From the NCBI GenBank assembly GCA_963747335.1, contig CAVVEV010000008.1, positions 185,954-249,953 on the forward strand: a DNA stretch of 64,000 bases, given 5' to 3'. This document shows, piece after piece, positions 1 through 7,290 of this stretch. The position numbers and the translations under genes were made by a program. This DNA comes from Prado023 sp963747335 (GTDB lineage: Bacteria > Actinomycetota > Actinomycetes > S36-B12 > CAIYMF01). Position 1 is the stretch's first letter, and each line of letters begins with the position of its first letter. The notes below the pieces were generated by a model that did not search any database, was not told the origin of the DNA, and saw only the letters and a program-made list of their open reading frames with translations.

Positions 1-37
1 GTGACCTAGCTGGTCGAGATGTGCCCGTCCGGCGCCA

Positions 38-907
38 TCAGCGCGACTGCCACCAGCGGCGCTTCTTGGAAACCGTCCCTGCGGGGACGTATCCGCCGGT
101 GCGCGCGGCGAGGTTGCGGGCGGCCACGATGTCCGCTGGCACCACATCCGTGGTCTCCGGTGGGGCTGCTGTGCTCGTCCCGGCGAGGTCGGGCACAGAT
201 GCGCGGGGCAACTCGGAGGGTGGAGCCGAAGCAGCGGCCCGGCCGAGGGCGGCCTCATCCTGACCTGGGTGAGCCTCTGCCGATGCGTCGGTGGTCTGCA
301 TCCCACGTGAGGGCGCGAGGGGACTGCCGTCAGCCGTGGCGATGGGCGAGTGGTCGTCGCCCGGCACCGACACTGCGCGCGTCGCCATCGGACCCGCGGT
401 CAGCGCTCGCAGGGCCAGGCGGGCGTCAGCGAGGGCCAACCCCCGCTCGGCGGCCTCCGCCTCCGCGCGCGCGAGTCGGATCCGCACGTCGTCCCACCGA
501 TCCCGGGGGATGGTGACCGTGTCCAGCTCCGTGGGACGTGCCGGCACAGGGGTCGGGGCGACGGGTCGGGCTGGGGACGTGGCCCCGGTGGGAAGCGACC
601 GGCCGGGGTGCAGGCCCACGGCGAGCAGGGCCTCCACCGGGATCCGCCAGACGCCGTCGTCGTCCTTGGCCGCACCGTGGCTCGCCAACTCCGGAAGCTT
701 GCGCGTGATCGTCTTGCGGCTCACCGAGCAGGCAGCGGCGGCGTCGGTGATCGTGAAGGTGGGGCGGGCCGACGCCTCGATCTCAGCCACACCCGCCTGC
801 GCACCCTCCGGCTGAGCAGCGGATGACGCGTCAGGGTTCACTGGGCTGGCGGCGGCGCTGGGATCCTGGTGAACCTCGAGGCGGTCTCCGGTGGCGGTGA
901 TGGTCAT
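38..907 (-). CDS. HTH DNA-binding protein downstream of parB
   Basis: I do not recognise this 289-residue protein as a named family. Residues about 48-100 look like a helix-turn-helix of the excisionase/MerR-like kind: a FTITDAAAACSVSRKTITRK segment followed by a wing with DDDGVWRIP. Residues about 130-170 (RDRWDDVRIRLARAEAEAAE) are a likely coiled coil, the following 100 residues are Ala/Pro/Ser-rich and probably disordered, and the C-terminus is basic and aromatic (KKRRWWQSR). The ATG at 907 is preceded by TAGGAT (914-919) with six bases between, so it may be leaderless. It follows parB in the same direction and a consensus DnaA box lies just upstream. It is not a ParA: no Walker motif is visible. 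A role in origin-region binding is only a guess. Confidence 0.7.
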   Translation of the reverse strand: MTITATGDRLEVHQDPSAAASPVNPDASSAAQPEGAQAGVAEIEASARPTFTITDAAAACSVSRKTITRKLPELASHGAAKDDDGVWRIPVEALLAVGLHPGRSLPTGATSPARPVAPTPVPARPTELDTVTIPRDRWDDVRIRLARAEAEAAERGLALADARLALRALTAGPMATRAVSVPGDDHSPIATADGSPLAPSRGMQTTDASAEAHPGQDEAALGRAAASAPPSELPRASVPDLAGTSTAAPPETTDVVPADIVAARNLAARTGGYVPAGTVSKKRRWWQSR

Positions 908-947
908 GGAGGGATCCTAGGTCCGCCCCTGGACATCTCCGGGAAGG

Positions 948-956
948 TTGTCCACA
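948..956 (+). promoter_or_regulatory. Consensus DnaA box between parB and the HTH gene
   Basis: TTGTCCACA matches the actinobacterial DnaA box exactly. It sits about 30 bases upstream of the putative -10 hexamer (914-919, minus strand) of the HTH gene, in the 96-base gap after parB, so it could act on that promoter. A single 9-mer can occur by chance. Confidence 0.45.
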
Positions 957-1003
957 GCGGGCTCGGCGTGTCCCACCAGGGACGGAGCGCGCGCGCCCCT
1001 GTC

Positions 1004-1963
1004 CTAGGTCGTTGTCCTTCTGTGTGTCAGCAGGTCGAGGATCCGGTCGAGGTCCTCGCGACCGGCGAACTCGATCGTGACTCTTCCCTTGGCCTTGCCC
1101 ATCGTCACCTGGACACGGGTATCCAGGTGATCTGCGAGCGCATCAGCGAGGTCCGTCAGGCCCACATCAGAGGCGGTTCGACGTGGACGCCGCGTGCGAC
1201 CAGGCGCGGGCGCGACCCCCAGTGCCACGATCTCCTCGACGCTGCGCACCGACAAGCCCTCTGCAACGATCCGCGACGCCAGGGCCTCCATGCTCGCGTC
1301 ATCGGGCAGGCCCAGCAGGGCACGTGCGTGTCCCTGGGACAGCACTCCGGCCGCGACCCGGCGCTGCACTGCGGGGGGCAAACGGAGCAGTCTGATGGTG
1401 TTGGCAATCTGTGGTCGAGAACGTCCCACCCGCGACGCAAGCTCGTCCTGGGTGCATCCGAAATCGGCCAGCAACTGCTGGTAGGCGGCCGCCTCCTCCA
1501 GCGGGTTGAGGGCCGCACGATGGATATTCTCGAGCAGGGCATCGCGCAGGAGGTCGACGTCGTCGGTGGGACGCACCATCGCGGGGATCGTGTCCCACCC
1601 CAGGCGCTGGGCACAGCGGAATCGGCGCTCGCCCGCCACCAGTTCGTACAAGGGAGTCTCGTACGGGCCGTCAGCGCTGTCCACAGGGACATGACCCACG
1701 GGGCGCACCACGACGGGCTGCAGGAGTCCGATCTCGGCCAGCGATGCCCTGAGCTCATCGAGGGCGTCCTCGTCGAACTCGCGGCGAGGCTGGCGGCGGT
1801 TGGGGACGATCTCCCCGAGGGGCAGCTCGGCATAGCGGATCAGCGGTGCAGTCGAGGTTCCCGGCCCGTCACCTGGCGCGCTCCCCCGGCTCTCCCCCTC
1901 GTGGTCCCTCAGGACCTCGGCCCACGTCCCTCGGCCAGGGCCATCAAGTGTGACGTTGCTCAC
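1004..1963 (-). CDS. parB: Chromosome-partitioning protein ParB
   Basis: ParB is the CTP-dependent clamp that loads at parS and spreads to organise the origin region for segregation. The 319-residue product shows the expected order: an N-terminal ParB/sulfiredoxin-type domain with the CTP-binding GERRFRC motif (111-117), the ENIHR arginine motif (145-149), a helix-turn-helix (about 171-195), and a short C-terminal dimerisation domain. The frame stays open far upstream, but I chose the GTG at 1963 because GGAGG lies four bases before it and the upstream residues are low-complexity antisense-like sequence. The partner ATPase gene parA, which normally lies between rsmG and parB, is missing here. 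The DnaA-box dyad at 2012-2044 is about 50 bases upstream, next to a likely -10 (TAGGCT, 1986-1991). Confidence 0.95.
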   Translation of the reverse strand: MSNVTLDGPGRGTWAEVLRDHEGESRGSAPGDGPGTSTAPLIRYAELPLGEIVPNRRQPRREFDEDALDELRASLAEIGLLQPVVVRPVGHVPVDSADGPYETPLYELVAGERRFRCAQRLGWDTIPAMVRPTDDVDLLRDALLENIHRAALNPLEEAAAYQQLLADFGCTQDELASRVGRSRPQIANTIRLLRLPPAVQRRVAAGVLSQGHARALLGLPDDASMEALASRIVAEGLSVRSVEEIVALGVAPAPGRTRRPRRTASDVGLTDLADALADHLDTRVQVTMGKAKGRVTIEFAGREDLDRILDLLTHRRTTT

Positions 1964-2011
1964 ATTGCCTCCGATCGGTTGCATCGAGCCTAGGTCACCT
2001 GGTTCCGCACG

Positions 2012-2044
2012 CACGTTATCCACAGAATGGATGTGGATAACGTG
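2012..2044. promoter_or_regulatory. Perfect DnaA-box inverted repeat upstream of parB
   Basis: CACGTTATCCACA (2012-2024) and its exact reverse complement (2032-2044) are separated by seven bases. Each arm contains the consensus DnaA box TTATCCACA (2016-2024; reverse at 2032-2040). It occupies the parB-rsmG gap (1964-2154), which has no gene, and lies just beyond the likely -35 region of parB. The arrangement suggests cooperative DnaA binding as a parB regulator or an origin accessory site; that function is inferred. Confidence 0.75.
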
Positions 2045-2154
2045 GGGATGATATGTCCGAATAGCGCAATTCTCGCCCTGTGTCGCTGCTCGTTCACTCA
2101 GTGCACGCGGAATCCAGGCCTCAGACGGGGTGCAATCCCGCTCGACAGTGCCGC

Positions 2155-2793
2155 TCAGCGCACCCTGGGAACCGTCACCACCATGGTGGGAGGGTCGATC
2201 GCGCCCTGGCCGTAGGCCCGAATCGTGATCACACCCCCTCCCAGGGCTGTGCGTACGGACTCGGCCTCCTCGACCTCCTGTGCCGCACTCGAGCCCTTCA
2301 GGGCCAGCACGAACCCCCCGACGCTGGTCAAGGGGAGCGTCCAGGTGAGCAACTGGGGAAGGCGGGCCACGGCGCGCGCGGTGACGACGTCGAACGTGCG
2401 GGGTGGCACGTCCTCCGCGCGTGAGCGTAGGACCTCCACGCGGTCGGCCAGGGACAACTCCGTGATGACCTCGGACAGGAAGGTGGCACGCCTGAGCAGG
2501 GGTTCGATGAGCGTGACGCGCACATCGGGGCGGATCAGGGACCACACCAACCCCGGCAGGCCGGCGCCGGAGCCCACATCCGCGACGGTGCTTCCCGGTG
2601 GCATCTCCAGGTTCGCCTCCTGTGCCACCACTGCGCAGTTGACCAGGTGCCGGGACCACAGGCGAGGAACCTCACGAGGGCCGATCAGACCGCGATCGAC
2701 ACCGCGGGTGGCCAGGATCTCGGCGAACTGCTGCATCCCAGCGACGTGCGAGTAGCGCGCGCTCAGTTCCGTTTCACGTGGAACATCACTCAC
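2155..2793 (-). CDS. rsmG: 16S rRNA (guanine-N7) methyltransferase RsmG
   Basis: RsmG (GidB) methylates the N7 of G527 (E. coli numbering) in 16S rRNA using S-adenosylmethionine; its loss gives low-level streptomycin resistance in several bacteria. The 212-residue protein has the SAM-binding motif DVGSGAGLPG near residues 71-80 and the LIEP acidic strand that follows, and is of normal length. The GTG start overlaps the jag stop codon (GTGA), so the two are translationally coupled. The first codons, giving VPRET, overlap a parS-like palindrome, a known habit of this gene in many bacteria. The gene lies in the rpmH-rnpA-yidD-yidC-jag-rsmG run and would normally be followed by parA, which is absent. 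Confidence 0.95.
   Translation of the reverse strand: MSDVPRETELSARYSHVAGMQQFAEILATRGVDRGLIGPREVPRLWSRHLVNCAVVAQEANLEMPPGSTVADVGSGAGLPGLVWSLIRPDVRVTLIEPLLRRATFLSEVITELSLADRVEVLRSRAEDVPPRTFDVVTARAVARLPQLLTWTLPLTSVGGFVLALKGSSAAQEVEEAESVRTALGGGVITIRAYGQGAIDPPTMVVTVPRVR
2770..2785. promoter_or_regulatory. parS-like ParB loading site
   Basis: Read on the minus strand the site is TGTTCCACGTGAAACG, which matches 14 of 16 positions of the widely conserved parS palindrome TGTTTCACGTGAAACA, with the CACGTG core intact. It lies in the first codons of rsmG, a usual parS location near the origin. No other equally good site caught my eye, although I did not search exhaustively. Confidence 0.8.
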
Positions 2794-3254
2794 GCGGGCA
2801 TGACCACCACGCGTCGAGCGGCGCCCTCACCCTCGCTCTCACTGCGCAGTCCCGAATCGGCGACGACGTCATGGACCACCTTGCGCTCGAACGCCGTCAT
2901 CGGGGCCAGTTTCACCGGCTCACCCGTCCTCTTGACGTCCGCCACAGCATGCTCTCCCAGCTCGGCGAGCTCACGACGCCGGGCGGCACGGAAGCCGGCA
3001 ATGTCGAGCATCAGGCGACTGCGCTCACCGGTCTCCCGGGTGACAGCAAGCCTGGTGAGCTCCTGGAGGGCGTCCAGCACCTTCCCGTCAGGACCGACCA
3101 GGTCATCGAGGTCCCCCCCGACGATGGAGACCATGGCTCGGTCCCGCTCGACGTCCATATCGATGTCCCCGTCGAGATCGGCGATATCGAGCAGGGCCTC
3201 CAGGTAGTCGGCCGCGATATCACCCTCGCGCTCAAGGTCTGACTTGTTGCTCAT
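2790..3254 (-). CDS. jag: Jag/KhpB-like KH-R3H RNA-binding protein, short form
   Basis: This 154-residue protein belongs to the Jag (SpoIIIJ-associated, KhpB) family of RNA-binding proteins encoded beside yidC. A KH domain with GPDGKVLDALQELTR lies at about 50-80 and an R3H-like segment (LAPMTAFERKVVHDVVAD) near 121-138. The N-terminal Jag_N domain of Firmicutes proteins is absent, which is normal for actinobacteria. The ATG at 3254 was chosen because GGAGG stands four bases upstream; the open frame continues to 3377 but reads through the yidC tail. It ends in a GTGA overlap with rsmG. RNA targets are unknown. Confidence 0.9.
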   Translation of the reverse strand: MSNKSDLEREGDIAADYLEALLDIADLDGDIDMDVERDRAMVSIVGGDLDDLVGPDGKVLDALQELTRLAVTRETGERSRLMLDIAGFRAARRRELAELGEHAVADVKRTGEPVKLAPMTAFERKVVHDVVADSGLRSESEGEGAARRVVVMPA

Positions 3255-3282
3255 GGTTCCTCCGGTCAATCCTCGTCGATCA

Positions 3283-4254
3283 TCAGCTGGACTTGGGTGG
3301 TGGTCCCGTCCGCTTGCTCCGAGGCTTCTTCTTCGGCTGGTTGCGCCCCGTGGGCTTCTCCTCGGTGACGACCTCACCTGCGATCACCGTCCCGGATCCT
3401 GAGGATCCCGACGTGTCCGGGGACACAGGCAGGCCCTTCTTGGCCGCCTTGGCCGCCTTACGGGCCTCCGCCGCCGCAGCGGCGGGCGTGCCCGGCTGCG
3501 GGTTGTTGCGGATCACCCAGAACTGCTGGCCCATCGTCCAGAGGTTGGTCGTGAACCAGTAGATGAGCACACCGATCGGGAAGTTCAGCCCACCCACGGC
3601 GAACATGACCGGGAAGATGTACATCATGATCTTCATCTGCTGAGCGATCGGGTTGTCGCTGGCTGTGTTCTTGAGCAGCAACTGTCGCTGGGTGATGAAG
3701 CTGGTGACCGACATCAGCACGATCAGGATGACGGCCAGGATCTTGGTGTTCGTCGGGTTCGGGGTCTCAGCGGCGTTGGCGAAGGTCCCGTACAGCGGGA
3801 CGCCGAAGATGGCCGCGTCGTGGGCCGAGACCAGGAGGTCGGCATAGCGCGGCCACTGGAAGACCCCGACCGGCACCTCGGCGGCGATGTTCTGCAGGAC
3901 CCGGAAGAGGGCGAAGAAGATCGGGGCCTGCAGCAGGATCGGCAGGCAGGAGGCCAGGGGGTTCGTCCCGGTGTCCTTGTAGAGCGCCATCATCTCCTGG
4001 GACTGGCGCTCCTTGTCCCCGGCGTACTTGGTCTGGATCTCCTTGAGCTGCGGCTGGATGGCCTGCATGTTGCGCTGCGCACGGATCTGCTTGACGAACA
4101 GCGGGATCAGGAGGATCCGGATGACGACGACCAGTCCCACGATGGACAGGACCCAGGCCCAGCCGCTGTCCGGGTCCAGGAAGAGCGACCAGAACTGGTG
4201 CCAGAGCACCAGTACCCATGAGACCGCATCCTGCAGCCATTCCCAGAGGAACAC
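3283..4254 (-). CDS. yidC: Membrane protein insertase YidC/Oxa1
   Basis: YidC inserts and folds membrane proteins, alone or with SecYEG, at the cytoplasmic membrane. The 323-residue protein has an N-terminal hydrophobic segment, then transmembrane segments starting near residue 35 (WVLSIVGLVVVIRILLIPLF, with the conserved hydrophilic-groove arginine) and others near 105, 180 and 215. The cytoplasmic loop with KDTGTNPLASCLPILLQAP is intact. The tail of about 70 residues is Lys/Pro-rich, typical of actinobacterial forms and suited to ribosome contact. The start is GTG, with GGGAG seven bases upstream inside the end of yidD. Confidence 0.95.
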   Translation of the reverse strand: MFLWEWLQDAVSWVLVLWHQFWSLFLDPDSGWAWVLSIVGLVVVIRILLIPLFVKQIRAQRNMQAIQPQLKEIQTKYAGDKERQSQEMMALYKDTGTNPLASCLPILLQAPIFFALFRVLQNIAAEVPVGVFQWPRYADLLVSAHDAAIFGVPLYGTFANAAETPNPTNTKILAVILIVLMSVTSFITQRQLLLKNTASDNPIAQQMKIMMYIFPVMFAVGGLNFPIGVLIYWFTTNLWTMGQQFWVIRNNPQPGTPAAAAAEARKAAKAAKKGLPVSPDTSGSSGSGTVIAGEVVTEEKPTGRNQPKKKPRSKRTGPPPKSS

Positions 4255-4257
4255 GAC

Positions 4258-4593
4258 CTAGCTCCCTACTCGTTGCGTGGTGGGACGGACGTCCTTACCA
4301 CCCCGCCAGGACCCTTGCTCCGGCACGTGATCGATCCCACCCGAGGACCAGGGGTTGCAGCGCACCAGTCGCCCGACAGAGAGAAGGAACCCCTTGATCG
4401 GTCCGTGGGTGCGCACCGCCCCCAGAGCATAAGCCGAACAGGAGGGGTAGTAGCGACAGGTGGGCCCGGACAGCGGCGAGATGAACCTCTGGTAGCCCCG
4501 AATGCCACCGACGAGGATCAGGGACAGCAGGCGACCAAGGGTCATGTCCCAGACGCGTCGTGCTGCAGATCCGATCCGCCGGCCCTCTGTCAC
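4258..4593 (-). CDS. yidD: Membrane protein insertion efficiency factor YidD
   Basis: YidD is a small, amphipathic, membrane-associated protein thought to help YidC-dependent insertion. The diagnostic CRYYPSCSAYALGAV segment with three cysteines lies near residues 46-60, preceded by GYQRFISPL. At 111 residues it is somewhat longer than the usual 70-90 because of N- and C-terminal extensions. The GTG start at 4593 forms a GTGA overlap with the rnpA stop; an internal ATG (MTLGRLL, residue 17) is an alternative start giving a more typical length. Confidence 0.93.
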   Translation of the reverse strand: MTEGRRIGSAARRVWDMTLGRLLSLILVGGIRGYQRFISPLSGPTCRYYPSCSAYALGAVRTHGPIKGFLLSVGRLVRCNPWSSGGIDHVPEQGSWRGGKDVRPTTQRVGS

Positions 4594-4967
4594 TGTGACA
4601 CCACCGGGGGTGTCCCAACGGCATGTCCCAACCTGGACAGGGCCCGGCGCACACTCGAGGAGAGGTCGTGGGCAAGGTCGGCAGCCGACGCGTCGATGGC
4701 GGTCGGGAGGGCCCGGACGACCACGTCGGTCCCATCCGGCAGGTCCGGGAGCTGCGCGGCCATCAGGTGGCGCAGCTGCCGGGTCACCCGATGGCGGGCC
4801 ACGGAGCCGCCGACGGCACGACCGACGACGAACCCCGCGCGCGCCTGGTTCGGGGACGCAGACATGTGGGCGTGCACGACGACCGTGCGTGAAGCAGCCC
4901 GGGACCCCGCGCGCATCACGACCCGGAAGTCCTCAGCGCGTCGGATCCTTCGGCGCCCGGGCAGCAC
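4590..4967 (-). CDS. rnpA: Ribonuclease P protein component
   Basis: RnpA is the protein subunit of RNase P, which trims the 5' leader from precursor tRNAs together with the M1-type RNA. I placed the start at the GTG at 4967, giving the canonical opening VLPGRRRIRRAEDFRVV and 125 residues; the open frame to 5126 merely overlaps rpmH out of frame. The RNR-type helix reads RHRVTRQLRHLM, with His in place of the common Asn. It lies 14 bases after rpmH and is coupled to yidD. No strong ribosome site precedes the GTG, so expression may depend on rpmH translation. Confidence 0.93.
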   Translation of the reverse strand: MLPGRRRIRRAEDFRVVMRAGSRAASRTVVVHAHMSASPNQARAGFVVGRAVGGSVARHRVTRQLRHLMAAQLPDLPDGTDVVVRALPTAIDASAADLAHDLSSSVRRALSRLGHAVGTPPVVSQ

Positions 4968-4981
4968 GAATGGCTCGGCTG

Positions 4982-5116
4982 CTAGGCCGAGATGCGGGTG
5001 CGGCCCTTGCCGCGGCGCGCGGCGAGCACGGCACGACCCGCCCGTGTGCTCATGCGGGTGCGGAACCCGTGAGTGCGGGCGCGCCGACGATTGTTCGGCT
5101 GGAAAGTGCGCTTCAT
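4982..5116 (-). CDS. rpmH: 50S ribosomal protein L34
   Basis: The 44-residue protein opens MKRTFQPNNRRRARTHGFR and ends in a basic RRGKGRTRISA tail, the standard bacterial L34. It is short and therefore easily missed. ATG at 5116 is the first gene of the minus-strand origin operon, about 90 bases after a good promoter at 5204-5233. L34 binds 23S rRNA in the large subunit. Confidence 0.97.
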   Translation of the reverse strand: MKRTFQPNNRRRARTHGFRTRMSTRAGRAVLAARRGKGRTRISA

Positions 5117-5203
5117 GGCGTCTCATCCTTGCGGCTGGGTGATCTCGGGCGAAGAGCTCTCGGCATGGTCACCACAGGCCGGACGGACCTCTTCCTGGGT
5201 ACT

Positions 5204-5233
5204 AAGGTACGCAACAGCGTGAGGACGGGTCAA
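5204..5233 (-). promoter_or_regulatory. rpmH operon promoter
   Basis: On the minus strand TTGACC (5228-5233) and TACCTT (5204-5209) are spaced by 18 bases, a good housekeeping-sigma promoter pointing at rpmH. The 333-base gap 5117-5449 otherwise holds only the dnaA promoter region and DnaA-box-like sites; I see no gene in it. Confidence 0.7.
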
Positions 5234-5341
5234 ACGCGCGCCCGAAGTCTGCGCGCACTGGCCACGACGGGGACAGGGGAGTGCGCCTGCACCTGCTGAG
5301 CTTCTTCATGACTCCACCCCTGGTCCGGAGGGCGGTGAACC

Positions 5342-5383
5342 TGTGGAAAACTCTTGCACGCCCGCGCCCCGCGGGCATAGGTT
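5342..5383 (+). promoter_or_regulatory. dnaA promoter with DnaA-box-like site
   Basis: TTGCAC (5354-5359) and TAGGTT (5378-5383), 18 bases apart, form a plausible dnaA promoter. TGTGGAAAA (5342-5350, eight of nine to a reversed DnaA box) touches the -35 element, and TTGTCCGCG (5391-5399) follows the -10, as expected for DnaA autoregulation. Function is inferred from position. Confidence 0.6.
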
Positions 5384-5449
5384 CGCCGGGTTGTCCGCGG
5401 TGCGGATGGTGGCGTCGGGACGGCACGTGCCCAGGAAAGAGGTTCACCC

Positions 5450-6875
5450 GTGGATGACACTGCAGACCCTGCGGAGATCTGGGCCAGCGCCATCAGCTCG
5501 CTGGACAGCTCAGCCCTGAGCCGATCCCACCGCGCGTTCCTGCAGCTGTCCCGCCTGGTCAACGTGTACGGCAGTGTCGCAGTCCTGGCCGCGCCCAACC
5601 CGTTCGCCAAGGACGTGCTCGAGTCCCACCTGCGTCCGCCGATCGAGAACTCCCTGGCGGCACTCCTCGGTCGTGACATCAGCCTCGCCGTCACCGTCGA
5701 TCCGTCCCTGGACGTCGATGACGACCTGGCTGACATCTGGGCGGACTCCACCTACGCCGACCGGCCGAGCGACCCGACCGGGCCCCAACCGGTGGTGCGA
5801 CCTGCAGCGCGGGAGACGCAGGTGAAGGTCGAGCAATCGGCCCGCCTGAACCCGCGGTACACCTTCGACACCTTCGTCGCCGGCGCCAGCAACCGGTTCG
5901 CCCACGCAGCCGCCGTGGCCGTCGCCGAGCAGCCGGCGCGCAGCTACAACCCCCTGGTCATCTACGGGGAGTCCGGCCTGGGCAAGACGCACCTGCTGCA
6001 CGCCATCGGTCACTACACGCAGCTGCTCTACTCGGGCACCCGGGTGCGCTACGTGTCCAGTGAGGAGTTCACCAACGAGTTCATCAACTCGATCCGTGAC
6101 GACGCCGCCCTGCAGTTCCAGCGCCGCTACCGAGACGTCGACGTCCTGCTGGTCGACGACATCCAGTTCCTCTCGGGCAAGGTGCAGACCCAGGAGGAGT
6201 TCTTCCACACCTTCAACACCCTGCACAACGCCAACAAGCAGATCGTCATCACCTCCGACATCGCCCCGAACCGGCTCAAGGACTTCGAGGACCGCATGCG
6301 CACGCGGTTCGGGTGGGGCCTGACCACCGACATCCAACCTCCCGACCTCGAGACCAGGATCGCCATCCTGCGGCGCAAGACCGACCAGGAGGGGATCACC
6401 GTCCCGGCCGACGTGCTGGAGTACATCGCCAGCAAGATCTCCCGGAACATCCGCGAGCTGGAGGGCGCGCTGATCCGCGTGACCGCCTTCGCCAGCCTGA
6501 GCAAGCGGCCGGTGGACCTCAGCCTCGCCGAGGAGGTCCTGCGCAACGTCATCCCCAACGAGGCCGGCCCCGAGATCACCGCGCCGGCGATCATGCTCGA
6601 GACCGCCAAGTTCTACTCGGTGACCATCGACGACCTGACCGGCCAGTCCCGTTCCCGGACGCTGGTCACCGCCCGCCAGGTGGCGATGTACCTGTGCCGT
6701 GCAGCTCACCGACCTGTCCCTTCCCAAGATCGGCGAGCTCTTCGGCGGCCGCGACCACACGACGGTCATGCACGCCGACCGCAAGATCCGCACGCTCATG
6801 GCCGAGCGCCGCTCGCTCTACAACTCGGTCATGGACCTCACCGCCCGGATCCGGGCCTCCGCCGCCACCCGCTGA
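5450..6875 (+). CDS. dnaA: Replication initiator DnaA (frameshifted in this sequence)
   Basis: DnaA binds DnaA boxes and melts oriC. Domain III is complete: Walker A GESGLGKTH (about residue 178), Walker B LLVDDIQF, and the sensor regions. Translation from the GTG at 5450 (AAAGAGG upstream) is normal up to about codon 417 (QVAMYLCR), then leaves frame: CGTGCAGCTC near 6701 has one base more than the expected Arg-Glu-Leu codons. Dropping one base restores the domain IV signature GGRDHTTVMHADRKI and a TGA at 6873-6875, giving 474 residues, a normal size. As read, the box-binding domain would be lost, which should be lethal, so I treat this as a sequence error. Confidence 0.95.
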
Positions 6876-7290
6876 GCGCCCGCTCCTCCTGTGGATGACA
6901 CTCCGGACCGGATCGGCGTGTCATCCCGGCCGAGGGTGCCACTGCTGTGGAGAAGTGCGCCGTGGCGTGTGGGTGGACCCGGATGTCCACGAATCACACG
7001 GGTCCGACTCAACTGCACCCACAGCCCCTGTGGTCCAGGACACGCCTCGCGACCTGCGATGACGACGGTTGTCCCCAGGATCCACAGCACCTACTACGAA
7101 GACTCCATCTACTTGAGGAGGATTCCATGAACCGCCCTCAGTGGCGGTCCGCCTGTGGACGACCACCGATCACGACGCCGCCGCCTGCGTGTCGGGCGAC
7201 GCTGGTGGGGTCGTCGACCGCGGCGGTGCGTCCCGGTGTCACCGGGGCGTCGTAGGGTGACCCCGCAGAGCGCACACCCAGGAGGAGTTC
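6876..7290. other. Candidate chromosomal origin oriC
   Basis: The 415-base dnaA-dnaN spacer has no credible gene and contains several near-consensus DnaA boxes: TGTGGATGA 6890-6898, TGTGGAGAA 6946-6954, TTGTCCCCA 7069-7077, GGATCCACA 7078-7086 and TGTGGACGA 7154-7162. The relatively AT-richer stretch 7087-7130 is a candidate melting element. In actinobacteria oriC is normally here. None of the boxes is a perfect consensus, unlike the pair upstream of parB. Confidence 0.8.

Noticed and set aside
1964..2659. N-terminal extension of parB overlapping rsmG
   Set aside because: The frame is open by GC bias only; the residues are low-complexity Arg/Gly/Pro, while GGAGG before the GTG at 1963 marks the real start.
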